Assembly: GCF_013004105.1 (NCBI RefSeq)
Contig: NZ_CP053085.1
Location: forward strand, 868,001-932,000
Reading direction: 5' to 3'
From: Gemmatimonas groenlandica
GTDB taxonomy: Bacteria; Gemmatimonadota; Gemmatimonadetes; Gemmatimonadales; Gemmatimonadaceae
DNA length: 64,000 nucleotides
The position numbers and the translations under genes were made by a program. Below the pieces are notes generated by a model. That model ran no database searches, was not told where the DNA came from, and saw only the letters and a list, made by a program, of their open reading frames with translations. This document shows positions 34,164-41,596 of the stretch, piece by piece (position 1 is the first letter of the stretch; each line of letters begins with the position of its first letter).

Positions 34164-34179
34164 TACTGGTTGTGCAGTA
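34164..34179. promoter_or_regulatory. Candidate BlaI-type operator
   Basis: TACTG-GTTGTG-CAGTA is a perfect dyad with 6-nt spacing upstream of the repressor gene, and CAGTACTG (34161-34168) is itself palindromic. BlaI/MecI operators are TACA/TGTA-type dyads of similar size. Assignment rests on position and symmetry. Confidence 0.45.
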
Positions 34180-34244
34180 GTATGGGGAGAGGGTGGGAAA
34201 TTGTCAACTGGTTTATCCGTAGGTGGAGGCGGGCTCGGTGCGTA

Positions 34245-34307
34245 ACGGGCTGTGGGCTGTTGGCTTGGGGTGGTGGGTAATGCGTTTTGGGTAGTGGGTG
34301 CCAGCGG
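34245..34307 (+). repeat. Left inverted-repeat arm of IVS-like element
   Basis: G/T-rich arm. It contains an uninterrupted 26-nt block (34253-34278) and a 13-nt block (34288-34300) that are exactly complementary to the right arm, separated by a variable 9-nt patch. Confidence 0.85.
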
Positions 34308-34379
34308 GTGGCGCCGCCAAGACCACGCGTGCGTCGCTTGGATGACGCGGGTTCTGAAATCGCGCCTACACTCGACCGC

Positions 34380-34733
34380 ATGCAAGACTTTCAGAATCTG
34401 CGCGTGTGGCACGAGGCGCACGCCTTTGCCGTCGCGGTCGATCTCGCGGCGAAACAGTCTGCACGAGGGCGTGCGGAGCTGATCAACCAGCTTCGTCGTG
34501 CCGCCGACTCCATCCCCGCGAATATCGCGGAAGGGTCGGGGCAACTCACCGACCCGCAGTTCGTCCGCTTCCTCGCGATTGCGCTTGGCTCGGCGACCGA
34601 GTCCGCGAATCACCTCATGCTCGCGCGTGATACCCACGCGCTCCCGATTCCCGTCGCCGAAGAACTCCTCTCTCGAATCGGACGAGTGAGGCGCATGCTC
34701 ATCAACCTGCTGAAGCGCCTCAATGCGGTGTAA
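34380..34733 (+). CDS. Four helix bundle protein (23S rRNA-IVP / Avd-like)
   Basis: This 117-residue all-helical protein has the family hallmarks: the start MQDFQNLRVWHEAHAFAVAV, the core RRAADSIPANIAEGSGQ and the ending SRIGRVRRMLINLLKRL. The family (IVP/S23) is encoded in intervening sequences of 23S rRNA genes in Leptospira and Coxiella and shares its fold with Avd of diversity-generating retroelements, a pentameric basic barrel that binds nucleic acid. The ATG at 34380 matches the usual start. The gene is the only one inside the 63-bp inverted repeats and probably binds the element's own folded RNA or DNA (inference). Confidence 0.88.
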   Translation: MQDFQNLRVWHEAHAFAVAVDLAAKQSARGRAELINQLRRAADSIPANIAEGSGQLTDPQFVRFLAIALGSATESANHLMLARDTHALPIPVAEELLSRIGRVRRMLINLLKRLNAV

Positions 34734-34751
34734 TCGTCTCCCGGTGTCACG

Positions 34752-34814
34752 CCGCTGTCACCCACTACCCACCACACACCACCCACCACCCCAAGCCAAC
34801 AGCCCAAAGCCCGT
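34752..34814 (-). repeat. Right inverted-repeat arm of IVS-like element
   Basis: C/A-rich arm, the reverse complement of the left arm with seven mismatches, five of them in one 9-nt patch. Its outer end lies 16 bp from the stop codon of the isomerase-like gene. Confidence 0.85.
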
Positions 34815-34829
34815 AAAGCCGACAGCCCC

Positions 34830-35744
34830 CTAAACCGTGCACACCTCCACTGCCTCCCTCAACGACTTCATCCCCTCCCTCTTCGGCAAAAACTCATGCG
34901 CGAATACCCCGCGGTATCCCGATCCCGCAATGAACTCCGCGATGCCGCGATAGTTGAGTTCCTGCCCTCCATCGATCTCGTTTCGACCCGGCACCCCTGC
35001 CGTGTGGAAATGTCCGATCCACGGGAGGTTCGCCTTGATCGTGGCGATCACGTCTCCTTCCATCACCTGCATGTGGTAGATGTCGTAGAGCAGGCGAAAG
35101 CTCGGTGAGTTCACGCCCTTCGCCACTTCGACGGCCCACGCCGTGTGATCGGCGTGATAGTCCCTGTGATCGACCTTGCTGTTCAACATCTCCATACACA
35201 GCACGACGCCGTGCCGCTCAGCGACGGGCATCAACCGCTTGAGACCGGTGATGCAGTTCGCGATGCCTTCGCCGTCCGACATTCCGCCGCGGTTGCCGCT
35301 GAACACCACGATCTTCTGAACGCCTGCCGCGGCGGCTTTCGGGATCATGGCCTCACCGTCGGCCAGCAGCTTGTCGTGCTGATTCAGCCGGTTGAAGCCC
35401 ACCGGAATCGCGCCAAAGCTGTTGCCCATCGTGCACTGCAAGCCGTACTGCTTCGGCACTTCCCACTCGGTATCGCCGAGGAGATCGACACCCATCAGCC
35501 CCATGCCTTTTGCCGAGGCGCACAGATCGTTGATGGGTGTTCGTGCGAAGCACCAGCGCGCCACGGACTGATTGAGGCGTCCGGCCCGAACGCTATCGGC
35601 GTCGATGCGCCCCGCGGCGATGTCGGTCGTTGCGGCGCCGAGCGGCGATGCGGAGACGGAGACGGCCGCGGCGCCAAGGGCGAGGAGCGCCCCACGGCGG
35701 GACACGCTGAGCGAGTCGCTGGCCGGTTCGGAAGGCTTCGACAT
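34830..35744 (-). CDS. Tat-exported sugar isomerase-like TIM-barrel protein (Hyi family)
   Basis: This 304-residue protein has a twin-arginine signal (SRRGALLALGAAA). The TIM barrel resembles hydroxypyruvate isomerase and xylose-isomerase-like proteins. Metal-ligand candidates lie in VLCMEMLNSK (Glu), LLYDIYHMQ (Asp/His), WIGHFHTAG (His) and VFAHEFLPK (Glu). Its start overlaps the stop of the GMC oxidoreductase gene (TGATG); a GTG at 35747 is the alternative. In such operons these proteins probably act on 3-keto sugars made by the dehydrogenase, as epimerase, isomerase or deglycosidase (inference). Confidence 0.85.
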   Translation of the reverse strand: MSKPSEPASDSLSVSRRGALLALGAAAVSVSASPLGAATTDIAAGRIDADSVRAGRLNQSVARWCFARTPINDLCASAKGMGLMGVDLLGDTEWEVPKQYGLQCTMGNSFGAIPVGFNRLNQHDKLLADGEAMIPKAAAAGVQKIVVFSGNRGGMSDGEGIANCITGLKRLMPVAERHGVVLCMEMLNSKVDHRDYHADHTAWAVEVAKGVNSPSFRLLYDIYHMQVMEGDVIATIKANLPWIGHFHTAGVPGRNEIDGGQELNYRGIAEFIAGSGYRGVFAHEFLPKREGMKSLREAVEVCTV

Positions 35745-37465
35745 CACAGGTTTCTCCGCTTCAGTTCACCGACGGCGTGCGCCACGGCACGCGCGGTCAG
35801 CGCCATGTACGTGATCGATGGATTTTGACACGCGCTGCTCGACATCGCGGCGCCATCGGTGATGAACAAGTTGGGCACATCCCACGCCTGATTCCAGCCA
35901 TTCAGCACGCCGTCCTTCGCCGTCGTCGACATGCGTGCGCCGCCCATCTCGTGAATGCAGTGGCCGGGTGGATGCATCGTGCGATTGGGACGCACGTTGA
36001 TCGCGCCCGCCGCTTCGAGAATCTCGACCGCGCTGGCCGACACGTCCTTGTTCATGGCGATTTCGTTGTCACGCCAGCGCACGTCAATGCGGGCGGCGGG
36101 AATGCCCCACTTGTCCTTCGTAGTCCCATCGAGCGTGATGCGGTTGTCGGCGTGCGGCAGCGTTTCGCCCCAACCGCCGATGTTGATGCCCCATGGTCCG
36201 AGATCATCGATCAGCGACTGCTTGAATGCCGCGCCGTAGCCGGCCATGCCGCTGCCGCGTCCCCAACCGGAGCGACTCGATCCGCCCTGCATGCCATAGC
36301 CGCGCAGGAAATCCGGGCTCTTCGTGCTCACGTTGCGGAAGCGCGCCACGTATATGCCGTTCGGTCGACGGCCGATGGTGCGCTTGTCGAGAAAGCCGGG
36401 CATCGTGCCGCCGGCACCGGAGCCGTAGTGATGATCCATCACGTAACGTCCGAGCGTGCCGCTGGAGTTGGCCAGACCGTCGGGCCAGCGCGTGCTGGTG
36501 GAGTTCAGCAACAGTCGCACCGATTCGATGGTCGAGGCACAGAGGAACACCACCTTTGCCTCGTACACGGTCTCCTGCTTCGTGGCGGCATTAATGACGC
36601 GTACGCCACGTGCGCGGCCGCGCTTGGCGTCGTACAGCACTTCGGCCACGACGCTGTGCGGGCGCAGCGTGAGACGCCCCGTCTTCTGGGCGGCGGGCAG
36701 CGTGCTGCCGATGCTGTTGAAATACGAGTGCGTCACGCAGCCGCGCTCGCACGGTCCACAGTAGTGACACGCAGCGCGTCCGTTGTGATTCTGCGTAAGA
36801 ATCGCCGCGCGACCGATGGTCATGACGCGCTCGCCGTTGAACGCCTTCATGATGCGTTCGCGCGCGACCTGTTCCACCACCGTCATCTGCATCGGCGGCA
36901 GGAACTCGCCATCAGGCAGATGGGCCAATCCTTCCTTCGCGCCCGTCACGCCAATGAAGCGCTCTACGTGAGAATACCAGGGCGCGATGTCCTTGTAGCG
37001 AATCGGCCAGTCGGTGCCGTGACCGTCCTTCGCATTCGCCTCGAAGTCGAGATCGCTCCAGCGATAGACCTGACGGCCCCACATGATCGAGCGTCCGCCA
37101 ACCTGACGTCCACGGAACCACTTGAACGGCGCGTCGTCGGGCGAGACATACGGATTGTCGTGGTCGTTCACGAAGAACTTGCGTCCGGTTTCGTCGCACG
37201 CGTAGCACTGCCGTTGCACCGGCTGCTCCTTCTCCAGGGCGTTGCGATCGCCCCAGCCGCGGTACTTCATCTCGTATGGCTGAATGTGCTCCACGAAGTC
37301 CTTGCCGCCGAAATCCACCGGGCCCCCGGCTTCCAGCACGAGGGTGGCCAAGCCGCGCTCCGTGAGTTCCTTGGCCGCCCATCCGCCGCTGATGCCGGAG
37401 CCGACGACGATGGCGTCAAACACGCGACGCTGTGGTTGCGCGTCGATCAAGAGCTCCTCACTCAT
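35744..37465 (-). CDS. GMC-family FAD sugar dehydrogenase, large subunit
   Basis: This 573-residue flavoprotein oxidises a sugar or sugar alcohol. The FAD-binding dinucleotide motif VVGSGISGGWAAKEL is near the N-terminus; the C-terminal GMC signature includes HPPGHCIHEMGGARMS and the active-site His region. A cysteine cluster CHYCGPCERGC (CxxCxxCxxxC) in the middle suggests an Fe-S cluster, as in FAD glucose dehydrogenases. GGAGG five nt before the ATG at 37465 decides the start. It is made after the small Tat subunit (8-nt overlap), which should carry it across the membrane, and before the isomerase-like protein. The set resembles glucoside 3-dehydrogenase systems. Confidence 0.9.
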   Translation of the reverse strand: MSEELLIDAQPQRRVFDAIVVGSGISGGWAAKELTERGLATLVLEAGGPVDFGGKDFVEHIQPYEMKYRGWGDRNALEKEQPVQRQCYACDETGRKFFVNDHDNPYVSPDDAPFKWFRGRQVGGRSIMWGRQVYRWSDLDFEANAKDGHGTDWPIRYKDIAPWYSHVERFIGVTGAKEGLAHLPDGEFLPPMQMTVVEQVARERIMKAFNGERVMTIGRAAILTQNHNGRAACHYCGPCERGCVTHSYFNSIGSTLPAAQKTGRLTLRPHSVVAEVLYDAKRGRARGVRVINAATKQETVYEAKVVFLCASTIESVRLLLNSTSTRWPDGLANSSGTLGRYVMDHHYGSGAGGTMPGFLDKRTIGRRPNGIYVARFRNVSTKSPDFLRGYGMQGGSSRSGWGRGSGMAGYGAAFKQSLIDDLGPWGINIGGWGETLPHADNRITLDGTTKDKWGIPAARIDVRWRDNEIAMNKDVSASAVEILEAAGAINVRPNRTMHPPGHCIHEMGGARMSTTAKDGVLNGWNQAWDVPNLFITDGAAMSSSACQNPSITYMALTARAVAHAVGELKRRNL

Positions 37466-38033
37466 CGCGTCCTCCATTGCGGGCGGGCATGTCCGCGGCA
37501 CCGTCGAAGCGACCCGGCATGATTTCGGTCTTCAGCACATCACGCTGCACACGCTCGCTCGTGAAGTAGCCGTGAATCACCAGCCCCTTCACGCGCGAAT
37601 AGCCGCGTGCGGCGGGCGCGTTGCGATCGTACGGCGTGTCGAGCGCGTTCATCACGAGGGTGAGCGTGTCGCCGGAGATCGCGGCGAATGGCTGACCAGC
37701 AATCGCGCGGGCCTGCGCATCGATGGCATCGAGCCCCGTCGTCAAGGCGCGACGGTCGGTGTCGGTGTAGTAGTCCATCGCAATGACGTCGATCCACGCC
37801 AATACGCCCACATCGGTCGCACTTGGCGTATCGGTGCGGGGAATGATCGCGTCGGCGAGGGCGGCGAGCGTGGTACGCTGCGAGGCGGTGAGCAGCGCTG
37901 GCTGAGCGGCAGAGGGCAAGGCCGTTGGTGCAGCATCGGCGAGCGCCTTCGTCCAGGCGGCGCGGGCCTCGCGGGGCATCAGCGTGAGGGCGGCCGCTGC
38001 GGCGGCGGCCTTCAGGAGTTCGCGACGTTGCAT
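37458..38033 (-). CDS. Gluconate 2-dehydrogenase subunit 3 family protein
   Basis: This 191-residue small subunit has a Tat signal (MQRRELLKAAAAAAAL). The family core ALADAIIPRTDTPSATDVGV and GYSRVKGLVIHGYFTS is clear. It serves as chaperone, export escort and structural subunit of the GMC dehydrogenase, whose gene overlaps its 3' end by 8 nt. No cytochrome c subunit follows, so the electron acceptor is unknown. Confidence 0.9.
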   Translation of the reverse strand: MQRRELLKAAAAAAALTLMPREARAAWTKALADAAPTALPSAAQPALLTASQRTTLAALADAIIPRTDTPSATDVGVLAWIDVIAMDYYTDTDRRALTTGLDAIDAQARAIAGQPFAAISGDTLTLVMNALDTPYDRNAPAARGYSRVKGLVIHGYFTSERVQRDVLKTEIMPGRFDGAADMPARNGGRDE

Positions 38034-38102
38034 GCGGAGTGACGAGGACAGTCGGGGAGGCGATCGACCTCCCCGACTGCGATGCGGCGGCCGCGGGAGG
38101 TG

Positions 38103-39137
38103 CTACTGCACTTGGATGTACAGCGGCACAGGCCACAGGCGCAAGATCGCTTCGCGCGTCGTGGGCGGTTTGTCGTTCTTCGCCTTCGTAAACTGTTTCC
38201 AGCCGGTGAACTGAACCGGCTCGCGCTTGATGTCGCGATAATAGGTGTCGCGCTTCAGCCACGGCGCACCGAATCCGTCCATGTGCATCACGACCTGCAC
38301 CTTGGGGTCGAGCTTGATATTCCGCGCGTTGGTCACGCCCTTCGGTGTGAAGCGATGCACCACGAGGATCTTGGGCGGCAACTTGTACTTGTCCACGAGG
38401 TTCGCGAGAAAGCGAATGGCGTAGTTCACGTCTGCGGCGTCGTAGGTGCCGATGCGACGACCCGGCACCGCGCCACTCGCCTTCATCGAGAACTCAGGAT
38501 CGATGCCAAGGTGCACGTCGGGGCGCATCAGGAACTTCTCGATCCACGGCAGTTCCTGCTGCAGCGTGCTCTGACCGACCTGCAGGTCGACAAAGAGCAG
38601 CGCGTTTTTCGACTTCGCCCAGCCATAGACCTTCTCGATCAGCGCGCTGTCCATGCGCGTGCGATACTTGCCGCTGGGGCCCGGGTCGGGATTGGCCACC
38701 ATGGCAATGAGGTGCAACGCGGGCTGCACCGGATGCGCCGGATCGAGGCGCGTCCATTCGGCCGCATCCGCCTCGAGCTTGGCGAGCATCTCGTTGGTTT
38801 CGAACTCGCCGAGAATGCCCATGCGCTTGGACAGCGGGTTGCCGTAGTACGCGAGCACGCGCTTGGCGGGAAGGATGGATCCCGGAAGCGGGGCAGGCGT
38901 CTTCACGGGCCATAGGGAGTCGGCGTCACTGCCGTTGCCCTTGAAGGCGAGGTGACGATCGCCGGACTGCGGACCGAGCGCGCCCTGTGCTTTGGGTTTC
39001 GGCTTGGTCGACGACGTTGCGGAAGGCTTTGCGGCGGGCTTTGCCGTCGTTTGCGCCGTCGCTGCGACCGGCGCGAGCGAAGTGCCAACGGCGACGACTG
39101 CGCTCAGAACGAGCGAGAACGATTGACGGGAGAACAT
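38103..39137 (-). CDS. Secreted protein of unknown function, probable TIM-barrel-like
   Basis: This is a 344-residue exported protein: signal peptide ending ATAQT, a Lys/Pro/Ala-rich linker (TTAKPAAKPSATSS), then a globular domain from ~85. Alternating strand-helix phrases (VLAYYGNPLSKRMGIL, LHLIAMVANPD, ALLFVDLQVG, VHLGIDPEFSM, ILVVHRFTPKGV, VQVVMHMDGFG) suggest a beta/alpha barrel like that of glycoside hydrolases. Similar surface lipoproteins occur in actinobacteria, also without known function. It lies 69 bp upstream of the dehydrogenase operon on the same strand and may belong to it. No enzymatic residues can be assigned. Confidence 0.68.
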   Translation of the reverse strand: MFSRQSFSLVLSAVVAVGTSLAPVAATAQTTAKPAAKPSATSSTKPKPKAQGALGPQSGDRHLAFKGNGSDADSLWPVKTPAPLPGSILPAKRVLAYYGNPLSKRMGILGEFETNEMLAKLEADAAEWTRLDPAHPVQPALHLIAMVANPDPGPSGKYRTRMDSALIEKVYGWAKSKNALLFVDLQVGQSTLQQELPWIEKFLMRPDVHLGIDPEFSMKASGAVPGRRIGTYDAADVNYAIRFLANLVDKYKLPPKILVVHRFTPKGVTNARNIKLDPKVQVVMHMDGFGAPWLKRDTYYRDIKREPVQFTGWKQFTKAKNDKPPTTREAILRLWPVPLYIQVQ

Positions 39138-39260
39138 GAATATGGCGCGAGTCGGCACGGAGGCGTGATGATTGGGCACAGGCGGCGCCATGACGGGCCG
39201 CGAGCGCAGTGTAACGGCGATTTCGCAACGAACCAAGGGTGCAGTCGTGGCGTGCGACAC

Positions 39261-40721
39261 TCAGCGCGCCGCGCCGATCTTCTTCTTGACCTTGATGGGA
39301 CGGTCGACTGCGAGCGCCAGTGTACCGGCGGCTTCTGCCCGCACGACGAGCCAGCGGGGATGAACCAGGACGTCCAGCAGTTTGCCAGTTCGCACCGTTC
39401 CCGACAGCTCGACTCCGCTGGTGAGATCCCGGTTCAACGCGCCTTCCACCTTGGTCCGCGTTTCCTCGAGAATGGTGTCGAGGGGGAAGCGGGCCTGCTT
39501 GCGCAACTGAGCGACCATGTCGCCCTTGCGGAGCCACGCGAGGCCCTGCACGAGCGCATTGCTGGTGGAGACGTCGAAATCCAGATCGGGAACGATCAGG
39601 GCACGTGTGGCCTGATCGAGTTGCGGGGTGCCGACCAGATACGCCGTGCCGTCGATGTCACCGCTCACGCGCACCGCGAGCACGACCCGGCCGTCGTCGA
39701 GCGGGGAGACGGCGATCGAGTCGAGGCGGACCGAGCGGCCGAACCGTCGAAACTTCCGGCCGATCAACTCACGCGACAGCGTCGACGACGCCACGTCGTA
39801 GGGGAGCAAGCCCTCGATGCGAATGCGGGCGCTGTCGCCGACCTCTTTGAGTGCAGGCGAGAGCGGCGGCAACGGCGACTTGGGGTCGATCGGCTGCGGG
39901 CCGGCCACCAGGCGCGGATGGGCGTAGAGGCGAATCGTCGCCACCAGCGCGCTGTCCTGCAGCGAGAACTCGCCCAGTCGGAGCTGCTCCGGCGACAGTT
40001 CGAGCCAGAGGCTGTCGCGCACACGAATGGGACGTTGCAGCATGCCGTACCACTTCTCGACGCGCTTACGCACGTCGAATGCAGCGATCTTGCGGTCGAG
40101 GGCAGGCAGCTTCGACGCCAGCAGCGGTCGGACGGCGCGAATCACTTGATCGGTGACATCGATCTTGAGGAACGTGACCAAGCAGGCGTCACGCACATCG
40201 CTCGACGCCGCACGTAGCGATGCCACGCGCGAATGCGACTCCAACACCCACGCCGGATTGAGCCCGATGTCGGTGGACAGCACGACATTGAGCCGCGGTG
40301 GCGCGTCATCCGTTCCACACGACGCGCTGAGCGTCGGACCGATCACCGGCTTGTACCATCCGCGGCCAGTGTAGGAGACGGTGGTCGTCAACGTGAGCTT
40401 CTGGCCGTCGAACTTGACCGCGAATGGCGTGCGCTTGGCGGCGAAGGCTACCGCCTGCCGCTTGTTGCTCGGAATCTGCACGCGCTTCTCGAGATCGCCG
40501 AAGCGTGTCGGCACCGCTTGCTCGAGTGCCACGAGTGCGGGCTCGAGTGCGTAGCTGATCGGCGCATCGACAATCGACACCGGCATCGACGGCAATTCAG
40601 GAATGTTGCGCATCCCCGGTCGAGAGGTCGGGGCCGAGGGCGTCAGTGATTCGCTGCGGCACGCGCTGAGAAAGCCGGTCGCGAGCAGAGCCACCTTCCA
40701 CAGGAGATCAGTTTGCTTCAT
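39261..40721 (-). CDS. DUF4403 lipoprotein
   Basis: This 486-residue predicted lipoprotein (lipobox LSAC) has the DUF4403 layout: two long beta-rich segments, with SIVDAPISYALEPALVALEQAVP near the start and a C-terminal part ending LAVDRPIKVKKK. Proteins of this type are thought to form elongated lipid- or envelope-associated domains; function is unknown. The ATG at 40721 has no ribosome-binding site; TATCTT lies 6 nt upstream. It is divergent from the FabG-like gene with 62 bp between start codons. Confidence 0.8.
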   Translation of the reverse strand: MKQTDLLWKVALLATGFLSACRSESLTPSAPTSRPGMRNIPELPSMPVSIVDAPISYALEPALVALEQAVPTRFGDLEKRVQIPSNKRQAVAFAAKRTPFAVKFDGQKLTLTTTVSYTGRGWYKPVIGPTLSASCGTDDAPPRLNVVLSTDIGLNPAWVLESHSRVASLRAASSDVRDACLVTFLKIDVTDQVIRAVRPLLASKLPALDRKIAAFDVRKRVEKWYGMLQRPIRVRDSLWLELSPEQLRLGEFSLQDSALVATIRLYAHPRLVAGPQPIDPKSPLPPLSPALKEVGDSARIRIEGLLPYDVASSTLSRELIGRKFRRFGRSVRLDSIAVSPLDDGRVVLAVRVSGDIDGTAYLVGTPQLDQATRALIVPDLDFDVSTSNALVQGLAWLRKGDMVAQLRKQARFPLDTILEETRTKVEGALNRDLTSGVELSGTVRTGKLLDVLVHPRWLVVRAEAAGTLALAVDRPIKVKKKIGAAR

Positions 40722-40727
40722 GTACGA

Positions 40728-40733
40728 AAGATA
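40728..40733 (-). promoter_or_regulatory. -10-like element of DUF4403 gene
   Basis: TATCTT on the minus strand, 6 nt before the ATG at 40721. No convincing -35 box is seen. Confidence 0.35.
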
Positions 40734-40748
40734 CAGACATATTTCCCC

Positions 40749-40776
40749 TTGCACGGCTGAGGCCGCACGATAGTTT
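40749..40776 (+). promoter_or_regulatory. Predicted leaderless promoter of FabG-like gene
   Basis: TTGCAC (40749-40754), 16-nt spacer, TAGTTT (40771-40776), then 7 nt to the ATG at 40784. The geometry matches that before the gene at 1361. Confidence 0.52.
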
Positions 40777-40783
40777 GGCGCGC

Positions 40784-41563
40784 ATGCATATCGATCTGAC
40801 ACAGCGCGTCGCGGTAGTGACCGGCGGCGCAAACGGCATTGGACGCGCCACGGCGCGTCGTCTCGCGCAAAGTGGCGCCCGCGTCGCGATTTGGGATCGC
40901 GTTGCCGCGCTCGGTAACTCCGTTGCAGCCGAGCTTGCCAGTGAAGGATTGGAGGTCGTGTTCGTCGAGGCCGACGTGACACAGCGCGACAGCGTCGAGG
41001 CAGCAGTAACCGCAACCGTGGCACGCTTCGGCGGCATCGACATTCTCATCAACAACGCCGGCGTCACGCGAGACGCGCAGTTGGTGAAGATCAAGGACGG
41101 TGCCGTGACGGGAGGCATGACGGACGACGAGTTCGATACCGTCATCGCCGTGAATCTCAAAGGGGTATACACGTGCACGCAGGCCGTGGTCCCCGAGCTG
41201 CTGAAACGCGGCGGCGGACGTATCGTGAACGCATCGTCGGTGGTGGCGCTCAATGGCAACTTCGGTCAGACCAACTACGTGGCCACGAAGGCCGGCGTCA
41301 TCGGCATGACGCAGGTGTGGGCGCGGGAACTCGGTAAGCGAAACATCACCGTGAACGCGATCGCGCCGGGGTTCATTGCCACTGAGATGACCGCCCGAAT
41401 GCCGGCGTCGGCGCTCGAGGCCATGCAGGCGCACACACCAGCCGGTCGCCTCGGCTCACCCGAGGACGTGGCGAACGCCTACTGTTTTCTCGCGTCCGAG
41501 TTCGCCGCGTACATCAATGGCGCCGTGCTCACCGTGGACGGCGGTCTGGTGATCGGCACCTAA
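40784..41563 (+). CDS. SDR-family 3-oxoacyl-ACP reductase-like enzyme
   Basis: This 259-residue NAD(P)H oxidoreductase is close to FabG. Cofactor motif TGGANGIG, structural NNAG, catalytic Ser in NASSVV, and YVATK supplying Tyr and Lys are all present. The C-terminus with YINGAVLTVDGG is FabG-like. A segment near residue 105-120 (KIKDGAVTGGMTDDEF) is a few residues longer than in FabG of E. coli, so substrate may differ. It reduces a 3-oxoacyl-ACP/CoA or related ketone. No other fatty-acid genes flank it. Confidence 0.88.
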   Translation: MHIDLTQRVAVVTGGANGIGRATARRLAQSGARVAIWDRVAALGNSVAAELASEGLEVVFVEADVTQRDSVEAAVTATVARFGGIDILINNAGVTRDAQLVKIKDGAVTGGMTDDEFDTVIAVNLKGVYTCTQAVVPELLKRGGGRIVNASSVVALNGNFGQTNYVATKAGVIGMTQVWARELGKRNITVNAIAPGFIATEMTARMPASALEAMQAHTPAGRLGSPEDVANAYCFLASEFAAYINGAVLTVDGGLVIGT

Positions 41564-41596
41564 CGCCGGGGAACGGCTGGCGACTACGCCTTGCGG

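Larger units (their letters stand above)
34245..34814. mobile_element. IVS-like element: four-helix-bundle gene between 63-bp inverted repeats
   Basis: A 570-bp unit bounded by imperfect inverted repeats (34245-34307 and 34752-34814; 56 of 63 positions match) contains one gene, for a four-helix-bundle protein of the 23S rRNA intervening-sequence (IVP) type. Intervening sequences in 23S rRNA have just this layout, complementary ends forming a long stem with the ORF in the loop, but this copy is intergenic. It lies between the BlaI operator and the sugar-isomerase gene. No transposase is present. Whether it moves, and whether it works as DNA or RNA, is unknown. Confidence 0.62.

Noticed and set aside
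34245-34307. Short direct repeats (TGGG, GTGGTGGGT) as a CRISPR or simple microsatellite
   Set aside because: Units are too short and irregular for CRISPR, and the precise complementarity to 34752-34814 shows that they are arms of an inverted repeat.
35777-37522. 581-codon plus-strand frame
   Set aside because: Antisense to the GMC oxidoreductase, whose FAD motif and overlaps with its neighbours are clear.
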